From: Mesostigma viride
Taxonomy: Eukaryota > Streptophyta > Mesostigmatophyceae > Mesostigmatales > Mesostigmataceae
NCBI GenBank assembly: GCA_009746045.1
Contig: RPFO01000299.1
Location: forward strand, 2,433,850 to 2,497,849
Reading direction: 5' to 3'
Length of the DNA stretch: 64,000 bases
A program made the position numbers and the translations under genes. The notes beneath the pieces are model-generated. The model saw nothing but the letters and a program-made list of their open reading frames with translations, was not told the DNA's origin and ran no database searches. Every line of letters begins with the position of its first letter. Position 1 is the first letter of the stretch. Of the stretch, positions 45,752 to 57,013 are shown in pieces.

Positions 45752-47354
45752 TCAGCCACCAACTGGCAAAGGCTGGACTTCAAGTCCCACCAGAAAAGGG
45801 GTACATGAGCCCTTTGAGCACAGGGTATTGCAGCTCAGCCTTGCTCTCCAGCTTGGTGAGGGCGTCTTGGGATCCTTGTGCTTGTTGAACATGAGCGACC
45901 GGACAATGTCTGCCATGAGTGGCCTCTTGGACCCTGGTGCAGGCCCAGCCCCCGTTGGCTCCACCACAGGTGATGCAGTTGCCTCCTGCACCTCATCATC
46001 ATCAGAGGGATAGCCACCTCCCACGTCAGTGACAGGCACATCAACTACCTGGTCCTCAACCTGGCCCTCCAGCCAACACTGGGGTCCAGGCCCGTCTGCA
46101 GGCCAGATTGCATGTGGCTTGCGTTCCTTGACGTTGGCCCAGCTCAACCTGTAAACATGCCTGGGATTACTCTCCAAGGCCACAAGGCAGGAACGATTGG
46201 CATCTTCCACACAGGTCACCACCCCGTTCTGCCACTTGCCCCTTTGCCCTGCATTGATGGCTCCTTCCACATTCTGACCTTCAGCCCCACCTGAGGCCTC
46301 AGCACATTCCAGCCCCTATCCTTGCGTCTCAACTGAGCAAACACCCTGTCTGCTTTCCTCAAGCATGCCTGGACCACTTCCTGGGCTAGCATCCCAAACT
46401 GCAGTGCTACAGGATTGACAGCCACCCCGTCATAATAGTAGTTTATTCTGAGGTTCAACTGTTCTTCCACCTGCCTGGTCCACACTGCCCTCTCCAAAGC
46501 AGATGCTACCAGTGGCACCTTAGGTTCTGCCAGCACTACGGTCTTGACCTCCCTGATGGATCTCTCCACAGCACCTTGCTGTCCATGGCTCTCCCTGGGC
46601 GTGACCAGCAGCTTGCATGGCAGTTGCTCCTGCTGTGACAGTAGGCACTCAAACTGAATATCAGCCTGTACTGTCTTGTACACCCCAAAGCCTGGTAAGA
46701 GAGTCTGCAAGCCCAGCAGCAGGGTATTCCCCTTCATATCTGGCAGAATCTGGAGCAGCCTGTACCTGCTAAATCTGTCCACTGCCACCAAAATGTATAA
46801 GCCCCTGATATGCTGGACGTCTACCTGGATGTCCCCCTTCTCCCTGGCAGGCTCCCTAGCATGGGACCTTGGCTTCTTGGCAGCATTCTCCTTACAGCAC
46901 ATTGCTCAGCTGCAGCCCTGCATGCTTCCCTCAGTGGCTCATCTCCAATCTTCCAACCAAACATCTCAGCCATGGCTGTGTGACCAAAGATATTGTGCAG
47001 CCTGCGTCCAGCATCCGTGTAGCTCAGTTGCCTAGCCAGATTACGCACCTGGGAAGACGCCTGGACGGGCCCTGCGTGTGAGGACGCAACATCCACCTTC
47101 TGCATCTTGGATCCAGAGGACCCAGCAGACCCTCCCAGCAGAGCATCTAGGCTCCCAGAGCCAACCCTGTCTGGGGACCCTCCACCTGTTGACAGTTGAG
47201 GGGATTGTTGTGCTGCAGCATGCATGCAATCTTGTGGAATGAGAACATCAGTACACCCCTGGTGCTGATCAGAGGTGGCACCCTGCCCAGATTTATTTAC
47301 ATGTGAAGCTGTGTCCCCACAGGGTGTCTCACTATGTACACGGGACTGCTTCAC
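45752..47354 (-). pseudogene. Integrase-like polyprotein of element E, frame-broken
   Basis: Three overlapping frames on the minus strand join end to end. The first (47354-46821) has a Ser/Gly-rich linker and then a pre-integrase-like zinc segment (RRLHNIFGHTAMAEMFGWKI ... CRAAAEQC). The second (46902-46216) has the core: QVDVQHIRGLYILVAVDRFS with the first Asp, VQADIQFE with the second Asp, and HGQQGAVERSIREVK with the Glu. The third (46270-45752) holds a C-terminal beta-rich part (WQNGVVTCVEDANRSCLVAL). The D-D-E arrangement and the GAVER motif resemble Copia-type integrases. The usual SDNGGEF is replaced by ADIQFE, so activity is doubtful. Confidence 0.7.
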
Positions 47355-48678
47355 TAGTCACTTCTGATCAGACTGCCCCTTCTTCTTGTTTGGGCAATCC
47401 CTCTTCCAGTGACCTTCCTTGCCACAAGCAAAACACTTGCTCTTGCCAGACCCTCCCCCTGGGGCCTTGCTGTCCTGCTTGTTCTGGTTGCCTGAGGCCT
47501 GATTGTTATTCTGCCCCTGGCCACCACCCTTACCCTGCTGATGGCTGTTACGGTTGCCAGACTGGTTCCCCTGATTCTGGTTCCCCTGCTGGCCCCTCCG
47601 CCACCCTGGTTCTGCTCCTTCTGGGCCTGCTTCCTTCTCCTGCTGCCATACCGTGTCCCAGATGGGGTACGGTTCTTGCCCTGGCTAGCCTGAGACGCTG
47701 ACCCTCCCTGAGAACTGATACCCTTGCAGGTAGGGACCCGGGTCCTGAAGTTTAGTATCACACGCTTCAGAGCCCCCCAGGTGCCATCAGTGAGATCACA
47801 GAGCTGCCTAGCAGTAGCCCTACCTTCCTCTGACAAGCCCATCTTATCAAAGAAGTGGTCTGCTGCTGCCCTGACTGTCACACTGAAGCCCTGCTTCTTG
47901 CCTGCCTCCACGATCAACTCAAACCTGGCCAGCTCAGCAGCCACCTCACCCTTGATCTCAAACTCATCAAATTCTCTCTTCTTTTCCATGGTGAGATTGT
48001 GAACCCTGTCAGAAAACTCCTCCTTGATGTCATCCAGGAACTGCAGCCAAGTGTGCCCCTCTTCAGAGCATGCCTAGCCATGTCATTGACCCTTTCAGAC
48101 GACCCTTGTTTGCGGTGGAAGAGTGAAACACCCTGACAATATCCACACCTGCTGCGACAGAGCCCACGACTAGCTTCATGTCATCAAGCCATTTATCCAG
48201 GTTGTCTTGCTTCAGGGAGGGTTGAGCGCTTTCTGCCCATTCATGACTGTCACAGCATCAGAAAATGGACGGGTGCCAGGCAACACACTCCCCACACGCA
48301 CTGGTGGTGCCTGGGGAGGGTCAATCCTAGCCTCCAAACGCTCGGGCAACATACCAGACACCCTATCATGAACAGCAGCTTGCTTTGCAGCACGCACACC
48401 TGGGGTGACGATGGCGTCCTCCTCACCAGGCGTTGTGAGCACCACTGCATCCGTAGGTCGCCTGGCACGCTTGACTTTCTCCGCCTCAGCTTGCCCATCA
48501 CGCCACCGCTTGTGTGTTCTCCCGGCCCTGGGGTCCATCTCTGGGATAGGTTGCCCAGCTGGCGCCTCCACGCCCCTCTCCTCCATCGCCTCCCCTTCCT
48601 CTCTGGCGATGTCCTCCTCTGCCGTTCGCTCCCGTTGCTCCTCGAATGTCGCCGCACCCCGGCTTGCCCTCCTAGGCA
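47354..48678 (-). pseudogene. Gag of element E with CCHC zinc knuckle, frame-broken
   Basis: A Met near 48678 begins a basic, Glu-rich N-terminus (MPRRASRGAATFEEQRERTA). The stretch NLDKWLDDMKLVVG near 48210 and the block FDEFEIKGEVAAELARFELI (47989 frame) form the capsid-like part. A CX2CX4HX4C knuckle, CFACGKEGHWKRDC, lies at about 47388-47430, followed by a stop at 47354. At least two frame changes separate these parts. The assignment as gag rests on the knuckle and the position upstream of integrase. Confidence 0.7.
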
Positions 48679-48747
48679 TTATATACAATGGCTGCGACCA
48701 ACTTTGCAACAAGAAAACAGCAAACTCTCCACCTATCCTCCACCCCC

Positions 48748-49712
48748 TCAAGCCTCGTTTTCAGACGAAGCTTCTCCTGCAACCGGTGCAGGTGCTGGCT
48801 CGTGGAACGGTCCCTCCACCGGATTCAATGGTTGCCCCTGGTCGTCGTGAGTAGGCACAGGCCTAATAACCACCGGAAGCCTCAAACCATACGCGTAATC
48901 ACGTATCCAGCGAGAACGCCCCCACCTCAACAAATGGGCCTCACCTAAACCAACGTTGTCGTCAATGTGGTAGCGATTAAGCTCGTCCCGCTGCGCCTGC
49001 TCACGGCCCTCCTGAGAGCCGTCGCCCTCGTGACGCCTCTGGGCCGGCTGTACTACCGCCCCTGCTGGCTGATCTACGAAGTCGTAGAAGGCGTCGTCGG
49101 CTGAGACCTCTCGACCGCCAACCACGTCGACAGTCAAACTTAGCTGGTTTAACTCTCGGCGAGAATGTGGAGTATCCCGACTAGTGTAGATGGAGAAGGG
49201 ATTAAGAGTAATGAAGACACGATCAGCAGCGCCTCTGGTCAACTCTAAGACAGAGTGCGCCAGATTCTGGCACTCTGCCACCAACGCCTGCGTACTGCCA
49301 CGAACGATGGCCTCCCGCCTGTCCCGGGCGACCTGCACCACGTTTGGCACGCCGGTGTAGTCGTCCCCAAGGCGGAGATTGGCGACAAGGTCGTTTATCT
49401 CTCGGGCACCCCCGAGGCTTATGGCAATTATCTGCAAAAGCAGAGTGACCACCTGCTCAAACGCGAATGCGTTTGTGTGGCCAGCCCGCCAAGACGCTGG
49501 CAGCCTTCTGATGATTTCCGCGAGGTCCTCGCGAAATCTCAGCAGCTGCTCGGCTGCTCCTCGGACGTACTCGCCCGGTGCCGACACCGCACGAATATTT
49601 CGGCGCACTTCCCCGAGTCCTCGTGCCCTCCTGCGGGTACTGGACTGGACGCCGCTACCGTTGCTGCACGCGCAAAGGTGTTTGTCCTAGCTTCAGAGTC
49701 CGAATTCGACAT
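48748..49712 (-). CDS. Unknown 5'-proximal ORF of element E
   Basis: The ORF seems to begin at a Met at 49712 (MSNSDSEARTNTFARAATV), just inside the 5' LTR. It continues after a frame change near 49605 as a 286-codon stretch to 48748. Its helical part (YVRGAAEQLLRFREDLAEII, VTLLLQIIAISLGGAREI, VARDRREAIV) is followed by a more polar C-terminus rich in Gln, Glu and Pro. The stop overlaps the next ORF by a few bases. I do not recognise the family. It could be an N-terminal gag domain or an accessory protein. Confidence 0.5.
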
Positions 49713-49736
49713 ATCCGTCGACCAGACTGTAATACG

Positions 49737-50380
49737 ATTTAGATGAACGCGGATCAGTGAGTTTCTGGTCTTCCCAAGATGTGATGAATGGAGCCATGGT
49801 TTCAACCAGCGGCTTTTAACCTTTACCACAGTTGCCTCACTACCCTGTGGTCACTAGCCTGAGGCGGCAGTACCCACGGACGGTGTTGGGAAAAGACGCT
49901 TGGCCACTGCTGTGTCCGAGCCTTTCTAGGTCTCACCATTGCTGCCAGGCCTTGCACGCCTTGGCAGGTCCGCCACTGTCAATTTCCTTGGTTGCATCAA
50001 TCCAGGACGTCTGTCCTTCCATGAATGACAGTAACGCTCTGGATTTATCCGTCATGACAAGTACCCGTCCATCCCAGGCCTGCAGGACTGCCAGTCCTGA
50101 AGTCCTGTGACATTCTTGGTACCATCAACCAATATTGACCACAGTACCTCCTAGTGACAGTCGGTCCTGTGACACGTAACTTGTGATGGTTCACCCAACA
50201 CTGCCACGTGCCCTGTCCCTCACGTGTCCTTAGTCCTGGTACTGCTGTAGCGTCCGGCGGCATTACTTCGGGACTTGATAACTCTCAAGTTCCTTGTCCA
50301 AATGAGGCGTTTAGCACGGCGTTGGAAAGGCCACTTCAAGTATGATATGCTTAGCATATTGCATCACCAATATGCTAACT
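49737..50380 (-). repeat. Element E 5' LTR (644 bp)
   Basis: Near-identical to 44171-44815. It is bounded outside by the target duplication GACGA at 50381-50385. Confidence 0.9.
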
Positions 50381-50385
50381 GACGA

Positions 50386-50940
50386 CGATGTGTGTGTTAG
50401 TGTGTGCGCATGTGTTAGCGTGCATGTGCGCACGTGGGTGTGTGCATGTGTGCATGTGTGCATGTGTGCGTGTGTGCGTGTGTGCGTGTGTGCATGTGTG
50501 CATGTGTGCGTGTGTGCGTGTGTGCGTGTGTGCGTGTGTGCATGTGTGCGTGTGTGCGTGTGTGCGTGTGTGCATGTGTGCGTGTGTGCGTGTGTGCATG
50601 TGTGCGTGTGTGCGTGTGTGCGTGTGTGCGTGTGTGCGTGTGTGCGTGTGTGCGTGTGTGCGTGTGTGCGTGTGTGCGTGTGTGCGTGTGTGCGTGTGTG
50701 CGTGTGTGCGTGTGTGCGTGTGTGCGTGTGTGCGTGTGTGCGTGTGTGCGTGTGTGCGTGTGTGCGTGTGTGCGTGTGTGCGTGTGTGCGTGTGTGCGTG
50801 TGTGCGTGTGTGCGTGTGTGCGTGTGTGCGTGTGTGCGTGTGTGCGTGTGTGTGTGTGTGCGTGTGTGCGTGTGTGCATGCGTGCATGTGTGCATGTGTG
50901 TATGTGTGTGCGTGTGTGCATGTGTGTGTGAACATTTGTG
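50386..50940 (+). repeat. (GTGTGTGC)n octamer array in Mutator-like copy 2
   Basis: Homologous to 22725-23330 but shorter, with more GTGTGCAT variants scattered in its first half. Length and variant pattern differ between copies, as expected for an unstable array. Confidence 0.95.
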
Positions 50941-52194
50941 TGCATGTGTAGTATGTGGGCGTGTGTGTGTGAACATTTGTGTGCATGTGCAGTATGTGGG
51001 CGTGTGTGTGTGTGTGCATGTGTGTGTGCTGGGGGGTAGGATGGATAGGGAAAACAAAGAGTGAAAAATGCAAGGTGTGGGGGAGTTCAATGTTTCACCT
51101 CGCGGCAAAAGTCATTGTGCCTGCCGCGTGTATTGACAAGCAGCTGTGGGCACGGTTGCAGCAAGTGAGTACACGCCAAGGGCCTAGACGGTTCATGCAC
51201 TAGCACACAGCCAGTGGGACGAAACATCTGCACATATAACTTGGGTTCATCAATTCTGCACATTACCGGCTTGGGTTCATCAACTGAATTCTGCACCTTA
51301 CACTTGCATGGCTCATGGTTTCAATCGCTGCTCAATTGACAGAAAATGCACAGGCCATCAACATTCAGATATGTTAATCCTGAAAAGTGACCTTCCACAC
51401 CAGGAGAATGAAGGTCGATGCTGCTTTGACGCATGAGCCTAATCCACGTGCTCTCGGAGGTCTCCACCTCGGCAGGAGCACCTGCAGGCGTCGTGGCTCG
51501 CTTACCTCAAGCAATATGCGCATGCTGGAAGCTACCGGGGTCTATGCAGAGTTACATTATCGGCCCGGACAAAGCACATCTTAAACCTTTCTCGGCAGCG
51601 AAGCTCTGAGCAGCGCTATATTGTCGTGGCCGGACTTCAATGTCGCCATTAAAATGTCAAAAGCTGTTTGATTCGTCCAAGGAAAATGCGTGCATGGTAG
51701 ACAGATAATAAGATGCCCGGGCGTATAGACATGACAAGCAACTGCTTAGATGGCGCTCCTCGCGTTTTCCCTCGACTCAGTTCGTAACGGCGCCTAATCC
51801 AATGCAGCAAATGCACATGGGTGTGACCAGAATACAGAGCCTAGTGCACGCGGCAATATTGTTTGGTCTGTCGCACAATTGCTGTTGTGTTTGCAATTAT
51901 TCTGCTCGCTCAGATGCAGGATTAACTTCGGCTTGATTTCTTAATTACCCTCGTGTGCAGGTCATACGGCTGACATTCCTCTAGCTTTCGTACAGTAGCC
52001 ATGGCTGAATTTTGCTTCCAGGTATGTACTGGACAATTAGTGAACACTGAACACGGCCTGCACCTCGACCCCCGAAGACGTAAAGGCATTACGTCGGAGT
52101 TTACGTACAGATCTGTAATAAAAAAACAGATCTGCATATACGCCTAGCCATCTGTATTTTTCGCGCCCTAACTTTTCAGATCTGTCAAAAGCCC
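50941..52194. other. Right body and TIR of Mutator-like copy 2
   Basis: Nearly identical to 23331-24560. No gene. Small indels separate the copies, for example a short insertion near 51580 and another near 52024-52036. Confidence 0.8.
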
Positions 52195-52203
52195 TTAATA
52201 AAT

Positions 52204-52492
52204 AGGATAGTGCCAAATGTTTAGTTTTATTGTTTGGCATTTTTATTAGATTCAATTGTCTCCGCGTGCTCCGGTTTGCATGTTCACCTGCATTACATAA
52301 TTGCGAAAGAGCGCTCCACGGTCCAGGGGGTAGGGTCCCCTCGAGAAAGCATAACGATGGCGCGATGCGGACTAGTTTGGCTTGACGCTACCTCCGATTT
52401 CCATGATTCGTAGAATTCTTCCAGCATCTGTGGGGAGGCCATCATCGAATTATCTGCTAACGCTATTTTAACGACGGCATTTTAGCATAGTT
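52204..52492. other. Upstream region of the glycosyltransferase-like gene
   Basis: Unique sequence between the Mutator-like element and the gene. It probably holds the promoter and 5' UTR, but I see no convincing core promoter motif. If so, the element inserted about 300 bp upstream of the start codon. Confidence 0.4.
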
Positions 52493-55400
52493 ATGGCGAT
52501 ATGCTATGCTAGGCGAGAGCCGCGGCATCGGAGAATGGGTGCCCCTTGCCGCAAAGGCTCCTATGGACTTCTTCTTGCGATGATCATCATCGCTGCCACG
52601 GTTTCCGTCAGCTCGCCCGTCCCTGTCGCCGGGGAACCGTGCAATTCCGGCAACGACGGGCTTTCTGGTTCCCAGACTTGCAAGTACCTCGAGGGTCAAC
52701 ATCTAGGAGGGGAAGAAAATGGCGAAAGCGGGGCTGTCTCGCCAGTGGCCGTTCGGGCCGTCTTTCCCCAGAAAAATCCTGACGTCTGCTTGTCTTTCAT
52801 AAGCTCCGTGAAACGGTCGCTCGCGGTCCTCTGGACGACCTACCAATCCGTGGTGACTTACATGGAAAGGGACACGATGGTGACGCGATATGAGGTGCGG
52901 ACGCTTGTTCTGTGTTTCTTTCCTATTTTGTCAATGCTGCTGAGAGGATCTCTTCCCCCCCTTCCCCTTCCCCCCCCCTTGCCTCCCTCCCTCCCCTCCC
53001 CTCAGACCAATTACTTGCTTCTTCAAATGGGGCCGTCCGATTGGTGCCGGTAGGACCTCCCTTGACAATGTCTTCCTTAGCATCTCTGCAGGCTTGCTAC
53101 TTAGTTGTGTGTTCACGTTGACCACAAGCCTCACTATTGCTTATCGACAAGGATTTGTAATATATGCGATGCCATTTTAAATTTTTTTTTCATTTCAGTT
53201 GAATAACAGGGGCACTCTTCAGATATGCACTAGTAAAGGTTTTTCAGATCTATTAAAGGTTTTTCAGATGTGCACTAGTCAAGGTCATGTGGAGGAGCTT
53301 AAGGTATGGCTTTTGAAAAATTGACTGAGCGATTTTGCCGGTCGCTGTAACGGGTACATGGCTGTGCAATAAATGCAATGAGGCACAGACAACGGCACCT
53401 GTGCGAGCCTTATCTTCCCGCTGAGTCTTGATGCGCTGACTCCTACCTAGCACAAAACGACAGTCCCAGCTGGCGTGCACGAGGACAAATCCCCCCGGCC
53501 AAGCTCCTTCCTCCGTCAGTAAGAAGTTTCTTAATGTGGACTTGCACAATGCGCTCGCGCCATCCACACATGCATCTGCGGCAGCAACTGCTGACGGTGA
53601 TTGCTATCCCTGGCTTATTGGTGCGACCTACTGCTGCTGTTTTTTGGCTTGCTCGGTCGCTACCACCGGCCCCAGATGGTCTGGTTTGACAATGGGAGCC
53701 CCGCCACAGAGATTGAACGGTTTTTGCAGCGGGGGCCGCAGCTCGAGGCACAACAACACAGGTTGGGGGCAACCAAAACAACGTGGTGATGTTGATCATA
53801 GGACATAGTAATGACCCTACTGCGAATTAAGCCTGGGGAATGACAAGTGGCAACACGGGTAGAATAGAGCAAATCACAAAGAAACAGGTAGGGGCATCAT
53901 GGCACTTGTAGGGGCCTGACAGGACCAGCAATTCACGGGGAGACCGGCCGATTGGTGGCGAATATGTCCAAACACCATGTTCTTGTTCCCCCATCATCCC
54001 TTGCCCCATATGGTTTGCATTTGTGTTTACTGTTCAGGCTACATATGGTCATTGGGGGGGGGTGAGGTTGTCTCATCCCCTTATCGAGAGCTGGGAGATG
54101 TAGGGGCCCAATAGGGACCCAAGAACACAGACAGGGGCTTGAAAGAAAGCAAGTTTAAGAAAAAGGTAGGGGCCACAGGCGCCATCATCCTTGGTCCACC
54201 ATGATGTGCACCGTGAGATGGCCTGGTGGGGATGTGCTGCCGGTGCAATGCGATTCCACAAGGGGGATGAGCCATCGTGCGATCGGCTGGCAGACGGTTA
54301 CAGCGAGCTTGTGTGCCCTACAGTTTATGGGGCAATGGCAGGCCGGCGGGGTGACCAACCCCTTGGACCCCATGTGTCCCTTGCTGTAGCACCTCCATGG
54401 CCAAGGCTGAGGGAAACGTTTCGATCAAGTTAATGAATTCAAGATCAAGTTCCAATCAAATCTAGATCAAATAAACTCTTCTTTCCATGCCTGCTGTTGT
54501 TTGGATAGAGTCCCCCATACATGTGAGCAGCTGGTGGACACCATCGCTGCTGGCGCAGGGCCATTGAGCAGCTGATGCCAAGCTTGCCTACCTACCCACC
54601 TACCTACCTACCGCTGTCCCGCCCGGTACCGGTCAAACCCATTTTCAACCCGTGCTCCCCTGTACAAGTGCACACGCTGTATATTTATTACTATGTGCGT
54701 ATGCGCAGAGAAGTGTACAAGTCAAGTCTACCCCTTGCAAGCGCCACTGCCTGGCACCTGCTGGTCCCAGCTCCGTTGACCATGCACGGTTTCCCCATTG
54801 CCCTTTGTCTTCACCATCAGTTGCATATCATTTTGTCTTTCGAGAAACTTATCATATGCCCATAGCCTACCTATGGTATTGCATGGTTTTATTGCACCCA
54901 CAGTACTGTGCCCCGGCACCATGCTGCAGATAGAGCGCTCTGTGGCCTGCCCACCTGCGGCAGTGAGAGAAGCTTGGGCGCCCCCCCTCCTCGCTGTGTA
55001 TATAGGGTTGAAGGTTCCTTTACTCTGTATTGGCACCCACGTGACGCAGTCACATGCTAATTAATTTATTGATGAATCGTATGCTCTGTTTGCATATCAT
55101 TTGTTCGTCCGCTGCATGCCCCCTACGTCCCTAGTCCCGAGAACCTGGGCTTCGCGTACGCCATCAACCAGGTGTACTTTGGCACGTTGTGCTCCGTGCG
55201 CTACGTGCTCAACTTTGAGGACGACTGGCGGCCGCACCCGACGCCACCCCCCGGCCCATCCGGCAGCCCCCAGGGTGGCAGAGGTGCCTGGCAGGTGGAC
55301 CACGTGAAGGTGGCGCTCGACATTTTGAAGCAGGACGTCCGGGTATGTCCGGTTGCAAGAATAAACGGCCCACACGATGCAGCCCATTAACTAGTAGACA

Positions 55401-56454
55401 GGAAATACAGACTGGATTGGGTAATCACACCTGGGGTGTTGCTTGTCACGCAGAGCCATGGTGTGTAAAGTGACAAGAGAATAATGAGGATGTTACTGGA
55501 TCGATGGCGGGGTACCGAGGCCCTTGAAAACGCGCCCTGTGTGTGGGGTGCTTGGTCTCTCATCCAGGATGTAGCACAGGGTGATGCGCGTGGTGACGTG
55601 GCAGCCTCCCAAGCCTTGCAGGGCCTCTTCACAAAGGGCCTCTGGAAAACTGGCAGCCTTCTTCTGGGATGGTCTCCTTCTTCCATGACCGCTTTTGATT
55701 GTCCTTGGGGTGCCCCTTGGTTTCTGTTGCTGTGATCATTGCTTCCTGTGCGCTCATCAATGCCCTGGCCCTCGGTGTGCGTGTTTATGTGCGTATGTAT
55801 GCATCTATGTGCCTGTGATGCCATCACGTCTGTCATGTGGACGCGTCCACTTGTGTGGCGCCCCGATGAGATCCCGGCACGCTGTGGGGACAGGTGTCCG
55901 GTGTCCGCCTGAAGACGGAATTCACCGACCTCCCCCCCTATGCATTCTCAGAAGAAGCATTCACTGTCCAGGGCTACCAAGGCAGCCATTCTTCCCACGC
56001 CAAGGTCCCCCCCACGTTCGAATACAAGCTCCAGTGTCTCAACGTGGCCCTCACAAACGCCATTTGGGGCGCCTTCACCAGTGCCGCGGCCGTGTACGAC
56101 CGCGAACGCCTCTGGAAGGCCGCGGGTGAGCTCTACGGGGTCCCTGGGGATGGCTTCCCAGGGGGCGGGTTCTTCCTATCGGAGGCCAACTATGCGACGC
56201 GCGTGGGCGTGTCTGGCCTGTGCACCGCCCACGTCCATTTCCAAGAGGCCTGCGGCACCGCGGCCCTGGAGCGCGGCGACGCGGATGGGACGTTCGTGTG
56301 CCACAACATCATCGAGCACACAGGGCAACTGTCCGACTTTGTGCCGGAGACGGGGAGGCAGCAGGATCTGGACATCGTGTGGTTTTTCTATGGGACGCCC
56401 GTGTTTGACGAGGTCCAAAGCATGTTGAGAACAAAGCATGTTGAGAACAAGTAG
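52493..56454 (+). CDS. Four-exon type II membrane glycosyltransferase-like protein
   Basis: Exons 52493-52894, 53676-53761, 55135-55342 and 55894-56454 join in frame to 418 residues. All three introns are GT-AG. Residues 1-25 are a basic cytosolic tail and about 26-45 a signal anchor (LLLAMIIIAATVSV), the layout of a Golgi type II enzyme. The luminal part has VWFDNGSPATEIERFL (136-151), then NLGFAYAIN and RYVLNFEDDW (185-194). The FEDDW sits where GT-A enzymes have the metal-binding DxD. The C-terminal exon has WGAFTSAAAVYDRERLW and DGTFVCHNIIEHTGQLSDF. Donor substrate and acceptor are unknown. The exon 2 start is the least certain boundary; it follows a pyrimidine-rich stretch ending CCCCAG. 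Confidence 0.72.
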
Positions 56455-57013
56455 ATCATTTGAATGTAAAAGAGTACCCGCTCGTCAACTTGCGCGGCAT
56501 GGACTGGGCCATTCCCCGTGGCCCCATTTTTGTAAGCCATTTCAAAGTGCCCCATATGTGTAAGCGCGGCTTGGATCCAAGGATGCTTAGCACGATCTTT
56601 TGTGTTGCAAGCCAAATTGGAAGTTACATTACATAACATTAAATTAAATTGTAACATATCTCCGTTGGGAGTACATGTAGCACATATATCCCTGAGAAGG
56701 GGCATATGGCTTTTAATACATTCTGGGCTACTTCCTGCAAGGGTAGGGTGTAAACTACACCTGCTCTGGGTGCACAACGTGCACCTGCACCACTGTGTAT
56801 TCCAGCACCTAAGGCGCGGGCCTAGGCCGGGTGGAAGATATCATGAATCATGGCTAAACAATAGCAATAAGGGCATGGCTTCTCAGCAGAGGGTATAGCA
56901 CTCTGCATAGGCAGAACTTGGCTAAATTCTGAATGCATCATCCGTGGAGAGTCCCATTATAGGGGCACATGCGCATAGGCTTGAGCCACGTGCTAAGGCT
57001 AAGCCTGACTAAT
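56455..57013. other. 3' flank of the glycosyltransferase-like gene, with a dispersed repeat
   Basis: The segment 56645-56735 (taacatatctccgttgggagta ... aaggggcatatggc ... tacattctgggctac) matches 18725-18815 in diverged form. The rest has no feature I can name. Confidence 0.5.

Larger units (their letters stand above)
44171..50380 (-). mobile_element. LTR retrotransposon E with gag and integrase but no visible RT
   Basis: Near-identical direct repeats of 645 and 644 bp (44171-44815, 49737-50380) are flanked by GACGA (44166-44170, 50381-50385). The empty site is preserved in Mutator-like copy 1 at about 22654-22664. Genes run on the minus strand: an unknown ORF, a zinc-knuckle gag and an integrase. 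The 940 bp between the integrase C-terminus and the 3' LTR shows no RT or RNase H, and no protease is seen between gag and integrase. The LTR ends are ATTTAG...CTAACT rather than the usual TG...CA. It is probably a non-autonomous derivative. Confidence 0.87.
42600..52194. mobile_element. Mutator-like element copy 2, interrupted by an LTR element
   Basis: It has the same TIRs as copy 1 (GAGCTTTTGACAGATCTG left, GGGCTTTTGACAGATCTG right) and nearly the same body. The flanks AAAATAAAT (42591-42599) and TTAATAAAT (52195-52203) match at 7 of 9 bases. The 9-bp duplication is therefore imperfect here, from mutation or because this is an older insertion. Without the LTR element the length is about 3.4 kb. 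No transposase is encoded in either copy. Confidence 0.87.
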
